A stretch of DNA of 64,000 nucleotides, taken from the NCBI RefSeq assembly GCF_021172065.1, contig NZ_CP087880.1, positions 1,175,111 to 1,239,110 on the forward strand, written 5' to 3'. The notes beneath the pieces were generated by a model, which was given only the letters and a program-made list of their open reading frames with translations, made no database searches and was not told the origin of the DNA. Position numbers and translations under genes: made by a program. The DNA is from Pseudocitrobacter corydidari. Lineage in GTDB: Bacteria; Pseudomonadota; Gammaproteobacteria; Enterobacterales; Enterobacteriaceae. This document shows positions 32,154-39,835 of this stretch, piece by piece. Positions within the stretch are counted from its first letter, which is position 1. Each line of letters begins with the position of its first letter.

Positions 32154-33356
32154 ATGAATCAAGCATTTATCTGCGATGCGGTGCGTACACCGTTTGGCCG
32201 TTTTGGCGGTACGTTATCCAGCGTTCGCGCGGACGATCTCGGCGCGCTGCCGCTTAAAGCCCTGCTGGAACGTAATCGTGGCCTCGACCCGGCGCGTATC
32301 GACGATGTGATTTACGGCTGTGCTAACCAGGCGGGGGAAGATAACCGCAACGTGGCGCGGATGGCGCTGCTGCTGGCGGGTTATCCGGAAACGGTACCGG
32401 GCAGCACCGTCAACCGTCTGTGTGGTTCAAGCCTCGACGCCATTGGCGTGGCGGCACGTGCCATTAAAAGCGGTGAAACGCAGTTAATGATCGCGGGCGG
32501 CGTAGAGAGCATGTCGCGCGCGCCGTTCGTGATGGGCAAGGCGGAAAGCGCGTTTAGCCGCAGCATGAAAATGGAAGATACCACCATCGGCTGGCGTTTC
32601 ATTAACGCGCAGATGAAAGCGCTATACGGCGTCGATTCGATGCCGGAAACCGCAGAGAACGTGGCGACGGAATTTGGTATTTCGCGGGCCGATCAGGATG
32701 CCTTTGCGTTGCGCAGCCAGATGCGTACCGCCCAGGCGCAGGCGAACGGCATGTTTAGCGACGAGCTCATTACGGTTTCCATCCCGCAGCGTAAAGGCGA
32801 GCCGCTGAGTTTTACCCTGGATGAACATCCTCGCAGTACCTCACTGGAGGCGCTGGCGAAGCTGAAAGGCGTGGTTCGCGCCGACGGTACGGTGACGGCC
32901 GGAAATGCCTCCGGGGTTAACGACGGTGCCTGTGCACTGCTGCTGGCAAGCGAGCAGGCGCTGGCACAGAACGATTTACAGCCGCTGGCGCGCGTGGTTG
33001 GCGTGGCAACGGCGGGCGTCGCGCCGCGCATCATGGGCTTTGGCCCGGCGCCTGCGGTACGTAAAGTTCTGGCACAAACCGGGTTAACGCTCGGCCAGAT
33101 GGATGTGATAGAACTGAATGAAGCTTTTGCCGCACAGGCGCTGGCGGTGCTGCGCGATCTGGGCCTGCCGGACGATGCGGCGCACGTTAACCCGCACGGT
33201 GGCGCGATTGCGCTGGGTCACCCGCTGGGCGCGTCCGGCGGTCGTCTGGCGATGACTGCGGCGTATCAGTTGCGTCGTACCGGCGGGCGCTACGCGCTGT
33301 GCACCATGTGTATTGGTGTGGGTCAGGGGATTGCGCTGATCATTGAACGCGTTTAA
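32154..33356 (+). CDS. pcaF: Beta-ketoadipyl-CoA thiolase
   Basis: Cleaves 3-oxoadipyl-CoA to succinyl-CoA and acetyl-CoA, the last pathway step. 400 residues from the second of two adjacent ATG codons (32151 and 32154); the second is better spaced from AAGGA. Thiolase active residues: C90 in [10 protein letters not shown], His in GHPLGASGG and Cys in [10 protein letters not shown] near the C-terminus. Very similar to PaaJ; the pca neighbourhood decides the name. Confidence 0.94.
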   Translation: MNQAFICDAVRTPFGRFGGTLSSVRADDLGALPLKALLERNRGLDPARIDDVIYGCANQAGEDNRNVARMALLLAGYPETVPGSTVNRLCGSSLDAIGVAARAIKSGETQLMIAGGVESMSRAPFVMGKAESAFSRSMKMEDTTIGWRFINAQMKALYGVDSMPETAENVATEFGISRADQDAFALRSQMRTAQAQANGMFSDELITVSIPQRKGEPLSFTLDEHPRSTSLEALAKLKGVVRADGTVTAGNASGVNDGACALLLASEQALAQNDLQPLARVVGVATAGVAPRIMGFGPAPAVRKVLAQTGLTLGQMDVIELNEAFAAQALAVLRDLGLPDDAAHVNPHGGAIALGHPLGASGGRLAMTAAYQLRRTGGRYALCTMCIGVGQGIALIIERV

Positions 33357-33365
33357 GGAGCAGGA

Positions 33366-34730
33366 ATGAGTTTGTTGACCCCGTTATTGCGCTCAGGCGC
33401 GCTAACGAGTCTTTTCAGCGATGAACAGGTTGTGCAGGGGATGCTGGAGTTTGAGGCCGCGCTGGCGCGGGCTCAGGCCCGGTGCGGTGTGATTCCGCCT
33501 TCTGCTGTAGAGCCTATCGTTACTGCCTGTCAGTTCCACAACATCGACTTTCCGGCGCTGGCCGCTGCCGCTGCCAATGCCGGGAATCTGGCGATTCCCC
33601 TGGTTAAACAGCTCACTCAGAAGGTGAAGACGCAGGACGCTGATGCGGCTCGCTATGTGCACTGGGGGGCAACCAGTCAGGATGCCATTGATACCGGGCT
33701 GGTGCTGCAATTACGCGCGGCGTTAACGCAAACCGACCGCGATCTCGCGACGCTTACCGCCATTCTGGCGCAGCAGGTCGAGCGCTATCGCACCACGATT
33801 ATGCCGGGGCGAACCTGGATGCAGCACGCGCTTCCCATTACCTTCGGTTTGAAGCTTGCCGGAACCCTCGATGCGCTCTTGCGCTGGCAGGAACGGTTAA
33901 CCCAGCTCCGACCACGTGTACTGGTCCTTCAGCTTGGTGGTGCGGCGGGAACGCTCGCATCGCTAAAAGCCTCGGGGCCACAGGTGGGCGACGCGCTGGC
34001 GCAAACCCTGGATCTGGCGCTTGCCGACACGCCGTGGCACAGCCAGCGCGACAGGCTGCTGGAAGTCGGCGCATGGTACGCCGGGCTTTGTGGCACGCTG
34101 GCAAAATTCGCTAACGATTTCTCTTTATTAATGCAGACTGAAGTGGCGGAAGTGAGCGAACCCATTGCCGAAGGGCGCGGCGGCTCATCGGCGATGCCGC
34201 ATAAACGCAACCCGGTAAGCTGTGCGGCGATTCTGACGGCGGCGCAGCGCACGCCGGGGCTGATGGCGACGCTCTACGCCAGCCAGATTCAGCAGCATGA
34301 ACGTGCGCTCGGCGGCTGGCAGGCGGAGTGGGAAGTGCTTCCTGAACTCATTTCATTAGCGGGTGGGGTGATGGCGCAAAGCGATTACCTGATTCGCGGG
34401 ATGCAGGTCAATACAGCCAAAATGCGTGCCGACCTGGAGATAACCCATGGCCTGATTATGGCGGAAGCCGTCACGCTGGCGCTGGCTGAATTTATCGGTA
34501 AAGCCGATGCGCATCATCTTGTCGAAAAGCACTGTCATCAGGCTATCGATCGGCATCAATCGCTGATTAAGCTATTACAAAATGACCCCCTGGTAAGCCA
34601 ACACCTCTCTGCGTCAACGCTGGCGCAACTGCTTGACCCGGCCACTGCGCTGGGCAGCAGTGACCATTTTGTGCGCCAGGTACTGGCGCGTTACAAGGAG
34701 CAGTGTCATGAACATTCACTATCAAATTGA
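33366..34730 (+). CDS. pcaB: 3-carboxy-cis,cis-muconate cycloisomerase
   Basis: 454 residues of the fumarase/aspartase superfamily with the signature GSSAMPHKRNPVSC (near 278-291). Converts 3-carboxy-cis,cis-muconate, the ring-cleavage product of protocatechuate, to 4-carboxymuconolactone. Start ATG 33366 follows AAGGAG. The 3' end overlaps pcaD by 23 bp, suggesting translational coupling. Confidence 0.94.
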   Translation: MSLLTPLLRSGALTSLFSDEQVVQGMLEFEAALARAQARCGVIPPSAVEPIVTACQFHNIDFPALAAAAANAGNLAIPLVKQLTQKVKTQDADAARYVHWGATSQDAIDTGLVLQLRAALTQTDRDLATLTAILAQQVERYRTTIMPGRTWMQHALPITFGLKLAGTLDALLRWQERLTQLRPRVLVLQLGGAAGTLASLKASGPQVGDALAQTLDLALADTPWHSQRDRLLEVGAWYAGLCGTLAKFANDFSLLMQTEVAEVSEPIAEGRGGSSAMPHKRNPVSCAAILTAAQRTPGLMATLYASQIQQHERALGGWQAEWEVLPELISLAGGVMAQSDYLIRGMQVNTAKMRADLEITHGLIMAEAVTLALAEFIGKADAHHLVEKHCHQAIDRHQSLIKLLQNDPLVSQHLSASTLAQLLDPATALGSSDHFVRQVLARYKEQCHEHSLSN

Positions 34731-35472
34731 CGGGCCAGAAAATGCGCCTGTGATTGTCCTTTCCAACTCCCTTGGTACCTCGTTCTCTATGTGGGAGCCG
34801 CAGCTCGCCGTATTAACACAACAGTTTCGTGTGCTGCGTTACGATACACACGGTCACGGTCAGACGACAAAACGCGGGAAAGTGACCCTCGCGCAGCTGG
34901 GCGAGGACGTGATATCGCTGCTCGATCATCTCAATATTGCGAAAGCCCATTTTTGCGGCATCTCAATGGGCGGCCTGACGGGCATCTGGCTGGCGCGTTT
35001 TGCGCCGGAGCGTTTTTTATCCGTTACTGTTGCGAATACCGCAGCGAAAATCGGCGAACAGTCTGCCTGGCTTTCGCGCGCGCGTACGGTGCGGGAAGAG
35101 GGCATGGATGTGGTGGCCGCGGGTTCAGCAGACCGCTGGTTTACCCGCGCCTTCCGTCAACATGAACCGGAAACGGTCGAGCAACTGGTGCATCAACTCG
35201 CCCGCTCGGAAGCCGAAGGCTACGCCGAATGCTGTGAAGCGCTGGCCGCTGCCGATTTGCGCGGTGAAGTGGCTGAAATTCGCGTGCCGATGCTGATTAT
35301 CGCCGGGGAGCACGATCCGGTGACTACCGTGGCGGATGCGGATTTCCTGCATCAGCATGTTCCCGATTCGCAGGCGATTACGCTTCCGGCATCACATCTC
35401 TCTAACGTCGAAGCGGCTGCGGCGTTTACTGAGGCCTTAGCGGCATTTGTTCGGGGGCAGAATGGACGATAA
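34708..35472 (+). CDS. pcaD: 3-oxoadipate enol-lactonase
   Basis: 254-residue alpha/beta hydrolase that opens beta-ketoadipate enol-lactone to beta-ketoadipate. Start ATG 34708 (MNIHYQIDGPENAP) has AAGGAG 8-13 bp upstream; the frame stays open further upstream inside pcaB but without homology. Nucleophile S86 in GISMGG, Asp in GEHDPVT, His in PASHLSNVEAA. Overlaps pcaC by 11 bp. Confidence 0.94.
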   Translation: MNIHYQIDGPENAPVIVLSNSLGTSFSMWEPQLAVLTQQFRVLRYDTHGHGQTTKRGKVTLAQLGEDVISLLDHLNIAKAHFCGISMGGLTGIWLARFAPERFLSVTVANTAAKIGEQSAWLSRARTVREEGMDVVAAGSADRWFTRAFRQHEPETVEQLVHQLARSEAEGYAECCEALAAADLRGEVAEIRVPMLIIAGEHDPVTTVADADFLHQHVPDSQAITLPASHLSNVEAAAAFTEALAAFVRGQNGR

Positions 35473-35851
35473 ATCACGTTATGAGCAGGGGATGAACGTG
35501 CGCCGCAAGGTGCTGGGCGATGCCCACGTGAATCGCACGCTGGATAACCTCAAACCGCTAAATAGCGAGTTCCAGGACTTTATCACCCGCTATGCGTGGG
35601 GCGAAACCTGGACGCGCCCTGGGCTGGATCACCACACGCGCAGTATGATAACCATCGCTATGCTGATTGCGCTTAACCGGGAAGTCGAGCTCAAAATGCA
35701 TCTTCGCGCCGCGTTCAACAACGGCGTGACGCGTGACGAACTCAAAGAGCTGATTATGCATTCGGCCCTCTACTGCGGTCTGCCGGCGGCTAATGCCACG
35801 ATGCATTTGGCGCAGCAGGTGTTCGATGAACTCGACGCACAGGCGCTTTAA
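35462..35851 (+). CDS. pcaC: 4-carboxymuconolactone decarboxylase
   Basis: 129 residues, the family's normal length, from MDDKSRYEQGMNVRRKVLG; GGGGG lies just upstream. Decarboxylates 4-carboxymuconolactone to the enol-lactone used by PcaD. Conserved HHTRSM and ALYCGLPAANATMH blocks are present. Last gene of the pca operon. No fused PcaL form as found in some other bacteria. Confidence 0.95.
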   Translation: MDDKSRYEQGMNVRRKVLGDAHVNRTLDNLKPLNSEFQDFITRYAWGETWTRPGLDHHTRSMITIAMLIALNREVELKMHLRAAFNNGVTRDELKELIMHSALYCGLPAANATMHLAQQVFDELDAQAL

Positions 35852-35865
35852 GCGGGCATAAAAAA

Positions 35866-35885
35866 GCCAGCCCACAGGGGCTGGC
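35866..35885 (-). terminator. Terminator downstream of pcaC, better oriented for minus strand
   Basis: GCCAGCCC-ACAG-GGGCTGGC, 8-bp stem, with AAAAA before it on the plus strand, giving a TTTTT tail on the minus strand. It therefore suits a leftward transcript (the 64-residue frame at 35904-36098); for pcaC it would be a stem without a U-run. Confidence 0.7.
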
Positions 35886-35903
35886 ATTATCAGGGCGTGG
35901 GGG

Positions 35904-36098
35904 TTATTCCCTGTTATCGTCGTGCAACTGATGATGCGCCGTGGCGTTTTCGCTATCAGTGGCAATGGTCAGATAATGGTCCGCGACGCCCGCGACCACA
36001 GTCAATAGTAAGAGTACTATTGCTGCTGCTTTTAACCGCCTCCTTTCCCTGATTCGGCGTTGATTTGTCGCGTTAATAACCGGTCCCGCCAGGCGCAC
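35904..36098 (-). CDS. Possible small single-span membrane protein
   Basis: 64 residues from a GTG start (complement of 36096-36098) with GGAG 11 bp upstream. A basic N-terminus (about 11-23, RRIRERRRLK) precedes one membrane segment (about 24-46, AAAIVLLLLTVVAGVADHYLTIA) and a polar tail rich in His/Asp/Asn. The minus-oriented terminator 19 bp past the stop supports a real transcript. Family unknown. It lies next to several other small membrane-protein genes. Convergent with pcaC. Confidence 0.5.
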   Translation of the reverse strand: MRLAGPVINATNQRRIRERRRLKAAAIVLLLLTVVAGVADHYLTIATDSENATAHHQLHDDNRE

Positions 36099-36411
36099 GT
36101 GAAGCGATGCTCCACAGGTTGGCAGATAACCGAGTGCTCATGCTAATCATTACTTATTTAAACCCAGTTCGTAACGCGATGGTGCAGGTTTGCTCTTCGG
36201 CAATTCATTAATTCTGTGAATGTTCCACGAAAGCTGCCGCGATGTCCATATTTAGCTTAAGTATCATTCCCGCCCATCATTTAATTGCGCATCAATCAGG
36301 CACTTTTCCTGGTTATTACGCGCTACGTGGTTTTGTGATCGTCCAGGAATTGCCTTGATAAGGAATAACGCATAGTACGCGCGACAGTCAGCAAGGAGGC
36401 ACGAGCAAAAA
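36099..36411. other. Gap before the small-protein cluster
   Basis: 313 bp without a gene. A 7-bp inverted repeat TTCCTGG/CCAGGAA (36306-36312 and 36343-36349) with a 30-nt loop precedes the first GhoT-like gene and could fold in its leader. Nothing else seen. Confidence 0.4.
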
Positions 36412-36585
36412 ATGACGGTGTTTGAAAAAATGATGGTGGTCTATCTGGCAATTGGTGTCGTCAGCGGCCTGATAACGTGGTATCTGGCCCGCGATAAGCC
36501 AAGCATACGCCTGCTTTGCGCGCTGCTCATCGGTGCAACCTGGCCGCTGAGCTTCCCCGTGGCGTTACTGTTTTCACTCTTTTAA
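36412..36585 (+). CDS. GhoT/OrtT-family small membrane toxin-like protein
   Basis: 57 residues, exactly the GhoT/OrtT length: MTVFEKMMVVYLAIGVVSGL then a second span ending IGATWPLSFPVALLFSLF. Two membrane segments (about 6-25 and 35-56) joined by a short basic loop, and the TWPxSxPVALLFSLF ending that marks this family. Members insert into the inner membrane and lower proton motive force and ATP. A strong AAGGAGG lies 12 bp upstream of the ATG. No GhoS-like antitoxin gene is adjacent, so it is an OrtT-like orphan. A related copy lies 0.67 kb downstream. Confidence 0.85.
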   Translation: MTVFEKMMVVYLAIGVVSGLITWYLARDKPSIRLLCALLIGATWPLSFPVALLFSLF

Positions 36586-36664
36586 GCCTGAACCGCTGTT
36601 TTGACATATCAGGAACAACGTGCGAGGATCCGCGCCGTTATTAATCCTGGTATTCGAATTAATT

Positions 36665-36898
36665 ATGAATAAGACGGTATTTTGCGCCATCGCATTGATG
36701 GCAGTTATTGGCGTCGGAACCCATGTTTCCGCTCATCGCGCAATGGAATGTACACAACAGGGGGGCGCTGAAGCGGCATGCGTAGCGTCAGTGTGGGATA
36801 TGGAAAAAGTGAATCCGCTCCCGCAATACAACCCGGATAACGGCGCGCTGGAACCTACGTCAAGAACGGTATATACCGCAGCTTTTTCAGGGCGTTAA
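36665..36898 (+). CDS. Small exported protein of unknown function
   Basis: 77 residues from MNKTVFCAIALMAVIGV. Signal peptide about 1-23 (cleavage after VSA), leaving a mature peptide of about 54 residues with two cysteines (in AMECTQ and EAACVAS), which could form one disulfide. A GTG at 36620, preceded by AGGAAC, is an alternative start but would put 15 extra residues before the signal. I do not recognise the family. Followed by a strong terminator. It lies between two GhoT/OrtT-family genes. Confidence 0.65.
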   Translation: MNKTVFCAIALMAVIGVGTHVSAHRAMECTQQGGAEAACVASVWDMEKVNPLPQYNPDNGALEPTSRTVYTAAFSGR

Positions 36899-36903
36899 GT
36901 AGC

Positions 36904-36941
36904 AAAAATCAAAAGCAGACAGCACACTGCTTTTGATTTTT
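36904..36941. terminator. Bidirectional terminator exported peptide/yncL
   Basis: AAAAATCAAAAGCAG, an 8-nt loop, then its exact 15-bp complement ending in TTTTT. It works for the plus-strand peptide gene and, with the A-run on the plus strand, for yncL on the minus strand. Confidence 0.85.
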
Positions 36942-36954
36942 TGCAGCTAAACCC

Positions 36955-37050
36955 TTAAGACAGCCAGCTAAAGCGTGCGAGCAGCAACGAAGCCAGACCC
37001 ACTGCTGCGACGACATTAATCAAGACAACGGTTTTGCTTGAGACGTCCAT
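36955..37050 (-). CDS. yncL: YncL, 31-residue single-span membrane protein
   Basis: MDVSSKTVVLINVVAAVGLA then SLLLARFSWLS: same length and pattern as E. coli YncL (MNVSSRTVVLIN...), a small inner-membrane protein reported to be stress-induced. One membrane segment covers about 7-26, with a basic residue and aromatic C-terminus. AAAGGG lies 8 bp before the ATG (complement of 37048-37050). Located next to ortT. Confidence 0.85.
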   Translation of the reverse strand: MDVSSKTVVLINVVAAVGLASLLLARFSWLS

Positions 37051-37186
37051 TATGATGCCCTTTGTGAGTTAACCAGAGGATTTATAGTCCGCATTAATCA
37101 GTTTCGCAATACTATTAAATGGTGGTTATGAATATAAAGCGGTGAACGAAACGGCAAATACTCCGTCTGTACTCCGTTAGTCGAAC

Positions 37187-37200
37187 TTGATCTACATCAA
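37187..37200. promoter_or_regulatory. Perfect FNR box upstream of ortT
   Basis: TTGAT-CTAC-ATCAA, a full match to the FNR consensus, centred 58 bp before the ortT ATG. If FNR acts at -41.5, transcription would start near 37235, with a weak -10 TGTTAA at 37225-37230. Confidence 0.7.
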
Positions 37201-37251
37201 AAAAAATAGCATATTGCGCCCGGTTGTTAATTTATTATGCGGGCAATTTGG

Positions 37252-37425
37252 ATGACGCTGTACCAGAATATGCTGATTTTCTACGCCGTGATGGCGACTC
37301 TCTGTGCTTTTATCACCTGGTTCCTGACCAAAGAAACCCCTACCGTTCGCCTGATGGCGACCGTTTTGATCGGTGCGACCTGGCCGTTCAGCTTCCCCGT
37401 TGCCCTGATGCTCTCATTGTTCTGA
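37252..37425 (+). CDS. ortT: OrtT, orphan membrane toxin of the GhoT family
   Basis: 57 residues from MTLYQNMLIFYAVMATLCAF; the frame is open 5 codons upstream, but this ATG gives the E. coli OrtT (YdcX) length and N-terminus (MSLYQHMLVFYAVMA). Two membrane segments (about 5-25 and 36-56) and the TWPFSFPVALMLSLF family ending. OrtT of E. coli damages the membrane and lowers growth during stringent response. Weak ribosome site. A perfect FNR box lies upstream. The gene keeps the E. coli context (near ydcY/ydcZ/mnaT), with an insertion of about 10 kb between. Confidence 0.9.
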   Translation: MTLYQNMLIFYAVMATLCAFITWFLTKETPTVRLMATVLIGATWPFSFPVALMLSLF

Positions 37426-37497
37426 TTCCGGACAACCTGCTGGTAACCTGATGCGTGATACTGTATAAAAACACAGTCATTCATCAGGAGGTTACCT

Positions 37498-38289
37498 ATG
37501 AACTCTTTTCATTCGAACATTGCCGGTGCCGCCGTCCGCTTTCATGACTTACCGGGTCAGGGCATGCCTGTCGTTTTTGTTCACGGCCTCGGCTGCGCCT
37601 CTTCCTACGAATACCCTCGAATTGTTGCCGATGACGCTTTTTGCAACCGTCGCGCGTTGCTGATTGATCTACCCGGTAGTGGTTACAGTGATAAACCTGC
37701 TGATTACCCGTTCACCGTCAGCGCGCAGGCTCAGGTTGTTGCTGAACTTCTTACCGGTTTGCACATTGATGACTGTTATCTCTATGGTCATAGCATGGGC
37801 GGCAGCATCGCGATTGAAGCGGCGCATCTGCTGGGGCACCGCGTTCGCGCCCTTGCGGTTTCCGAGCCCAATTTTTATTCCGGTGGCGGTATGTTCAGCC
37901 GCAAGATAGCGGCACAGACGGAAGCTGAATTTATTGCCAGCGGTTTTACCCGGCTAGTTGCAACAGAAACCACTCCATGGGCAGGCTGTGTGCAGAACAC
38001 GGCACCCTGGGCGCTATGGCGTGCGGCGAAGAGCCTGGTCGACGGTGTATCGCCTGACTGGATGTCACGTTTTTTGGCGCTGAAGTGCGCAAAAGCGCTA
38101 ATTTATGGCGCGCATTCACTCCCTGCATCAGACGCGGATGAAGTGGCCGCAGCAGGTATACCGTTGCACATAATTCCTGATGCCGGTCACTGTATGTCCT
38201 GGGAAAATCCCGCTCAGTTGGTGACATCACTGGATGCCATTTTCACAGCGACGCAGAACAAATACTCCGGCCCGCAGGCCGAAGTGTGA
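37498..38289 (+). CDS. Alpha/beta hydrolase of unknown substrate
   Basis: 263 residues, no signal peptide. Oxyanion motif FVHGLGCASS (27-36), nucleophile S99 in YGHSMGGS, C-terminal H231 in DAGHCMSWENP; the acidic member is not certain (the usual GxxD strand is weak, LIYGAHSLPASDAD near 201-214). Start ATG 37498 with AGGAGG 7-12 bp upstream. Convergent with an aldehyde dehydrogenase 6 bp away. Belongs broadly to the ester hydrolase/dehalogenase group; substrate unknown. Confidence 0.85.
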   Translation: MNSFHSNIAGAAVRFHDLPGQGMPVVFVHGLGCASSYEYPRIVADDAFCNRRALLIDLPGSGYSDKPADYPFTVSAQAQVVAELLTGLHIDDCYLYGHSMGGSIAIEAAHLLGHRVRALAVSEPNFYSGGGMFSRKIAAQTEAEFIASGFTRLVATETTPWAGCVQNTAPWALWRAAKSLVDGVSPDWMSRFLALKCAKALIYGAHSLPASDADEVAAAGIPLHIIPDAGHCMSWENPAQLVTSLDAIFTATQNKYSGPQAEV

Positions 38290-38295
38290 GCAGAA

Positions 38296-39729
38296 TCAGA
38301 AGGGTAACTGCCGTGGCTGGGTTTGCATTGTTATCCAGCGTAGCTCCGTAAATTCAGCCATACCCGCCCGACCGCCAAAGCGCCCGTAGCCCGAGTCTTT
38401 GCAACCGCCAAAGGGCATCTGCGCCTCATCATGAACGGTCGGCCCGTTGATGTGGCAAATGCCGGTTTGCAGGTTTTGTGCAACATTCCACGCGCGGGCG
38501 GTATCGCGGCTATAAACAGCAGAAGAGAGGCCGTAAGGGCTATCGTTAGCAATACTGACAGCCTCATCGGTATCACGCGCGCGAATAATGGCTTTCACCG
38601 GGCCAAAGGATTCCTCATGCCATAAACGCATGTCGGGGGTAACGTCATCGATAAGTGTTGCTTGCATCAACGTTGACTCCGCTTTGCCGCCGGTAAGCAG
38701 ACGAGCGCCTTTTGCCAGCGCATCGTCTATTAATGCATTGCAGCGTTCGACCGTTTTCATGTCGACCACGGAACCGAGTAGCCCTTTGGGTAACCCGTTA
38801 ACCCGATTGACCAGCGCATCAATAAACGGGGCGGCAATGGCGTTGTCGACAATAATGCGCTCGGTTGACATGCAGATTTGCCCGGCGTTGGCGAACGCGC
38901 CAAATGTCGCTCCGGCGGCGGCCTGTTCAATATCGGCGTCATCCAGGACCAGCAGCGGCGCTTTGCCGCCCAGTTCGAGCACGACGGGCTTCAGATTGCG
39001 GGCACAGGTTTGCGCGATAATCCGGCCAACGGCGGTAGAGCCGGTGAAGTTGACGCGGCGTATTGCCGGATGAGCGATAAGTTGTTCGACGCGGGCAGGA
39101 GCCGATTGTGGCGTAAAAGTGAGGTAGTTCACCACTCCGGGTGGGAATCCAGCGGCAGCGAGGGCGGTAATGATCAACCCTTGCGTGGCAGGTGAGAGTT
39201 CAGACCCTTTAAGGATCACCGTGTTCCCGCAGGCCAGCGGTGTGGCGATGGCGCGTACGGCCAGAATAACCGGTGCATTCCATGGCGCCATGCCGAGCAC
39301 CACACCCGCGCCCTGACGCGTAGCCAACGCAATGTTACCAGGCGTGTTAGAGGGAATAACCTGACCCTCAATCTGGGTAGTGAGCGCTGCCGCCTCCCGC
39401 AGGATCTCCGCGCCAAGATGGACGTTAAAACCGGCCCACTGTTCGGTAGCTCCGGTCTCAGCGTGCATGGTGGCGATAAATTGTTCGCGCCGTTGCTCAA
39501 GCGCCTCGGCTGCGGCAAGCAATAAACGACGGCGCTCGCCGGGCGACGTATCGCGCCAGCCTGGGAAGGCTGCGGCGGCAGATTGTGCTGTACGATCGGT
39601 ATCCTGCTGTGTGGCTACCGATGCCACGCTTGCCGTGTCGCCGGTAACCGGGTTTAGTCGTGTGTAAGTCGCATTATCCGCAGCGGCGCAAGCTTCGCCG
39701 TTAATAAAAAGGGGGCTGGTTATTGTCAT
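38296..39729 (-). CDS. NAD(P)-dependent aromatic-type aldehyde dehydrogenase
   Basis: 477 residues from MTITSPLFINGEA (ATG 39727-39729, GAGGT 5 bp upstream); a start 23 codons earlier is unlikely. Class 3 ALDH fold with the catalytic Cys in NAGQICMSTERI (about 281) and the catalytic Glu in VLELGGKAPL (about 248). FTGSTAVGRIIA and GQICMSTERIIVD resemble salicylaldehyde/vanillin dehydrogenases. Located 3 kb from the pca operon, it could oxidise aromatic aldehydes toward protocatechuate, but this is inference. No regulator adjacent. Confidence 0.85.
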   Translation of the reverse strand: MTITSPLFINGEACAAADNATYTRLNPVTGDTASVASVATQQDTDRTAQSAAAAFPGWRDTSPGERRRLLLAAAEALEQRREQFIATMHAETGATEQWAGFNVHLGAEILREAAALTTQIEGQVIPSNTPGNIALATRQGAGVVLGMAPWNAPVILAVRAIATPLACGNTVILKGSELSPATQGLIITALAAAGFPPGVVNYLTFTPQSAPARVEQLIAHPAIRRVNFTGSTAVGRIIAQTCARNLKPVVLELGGKAPLLVLDDADIEQAAAGATFGAFANAGQICMSTERIIVDNAIAAPFIDALVNRVNGLPKGLLGSVVDMKTVERCNALIDDALAKGARLLTGGKAESTLMQATLIDDVTPDMRLWHEESFGPVKAIIRARDTDEAVSIANDSPYGLSSAVYSRDTARAWNVAQNLQTGICHINGPTVHDEAQMPFGGCKDSGYGRFGGRAGMAEFTELRWITMQTQPRQLPF

Positions 39730-39835
39730 GTTGACCTCATATGCACGGAAGACGCGTTGAGTGTAGAGCCCGCTTGTGAGGCTGCCCACGTAGTACACGG
39801 ATTTCGCACACTTTTTTTCGGTCTTACCACATGGC

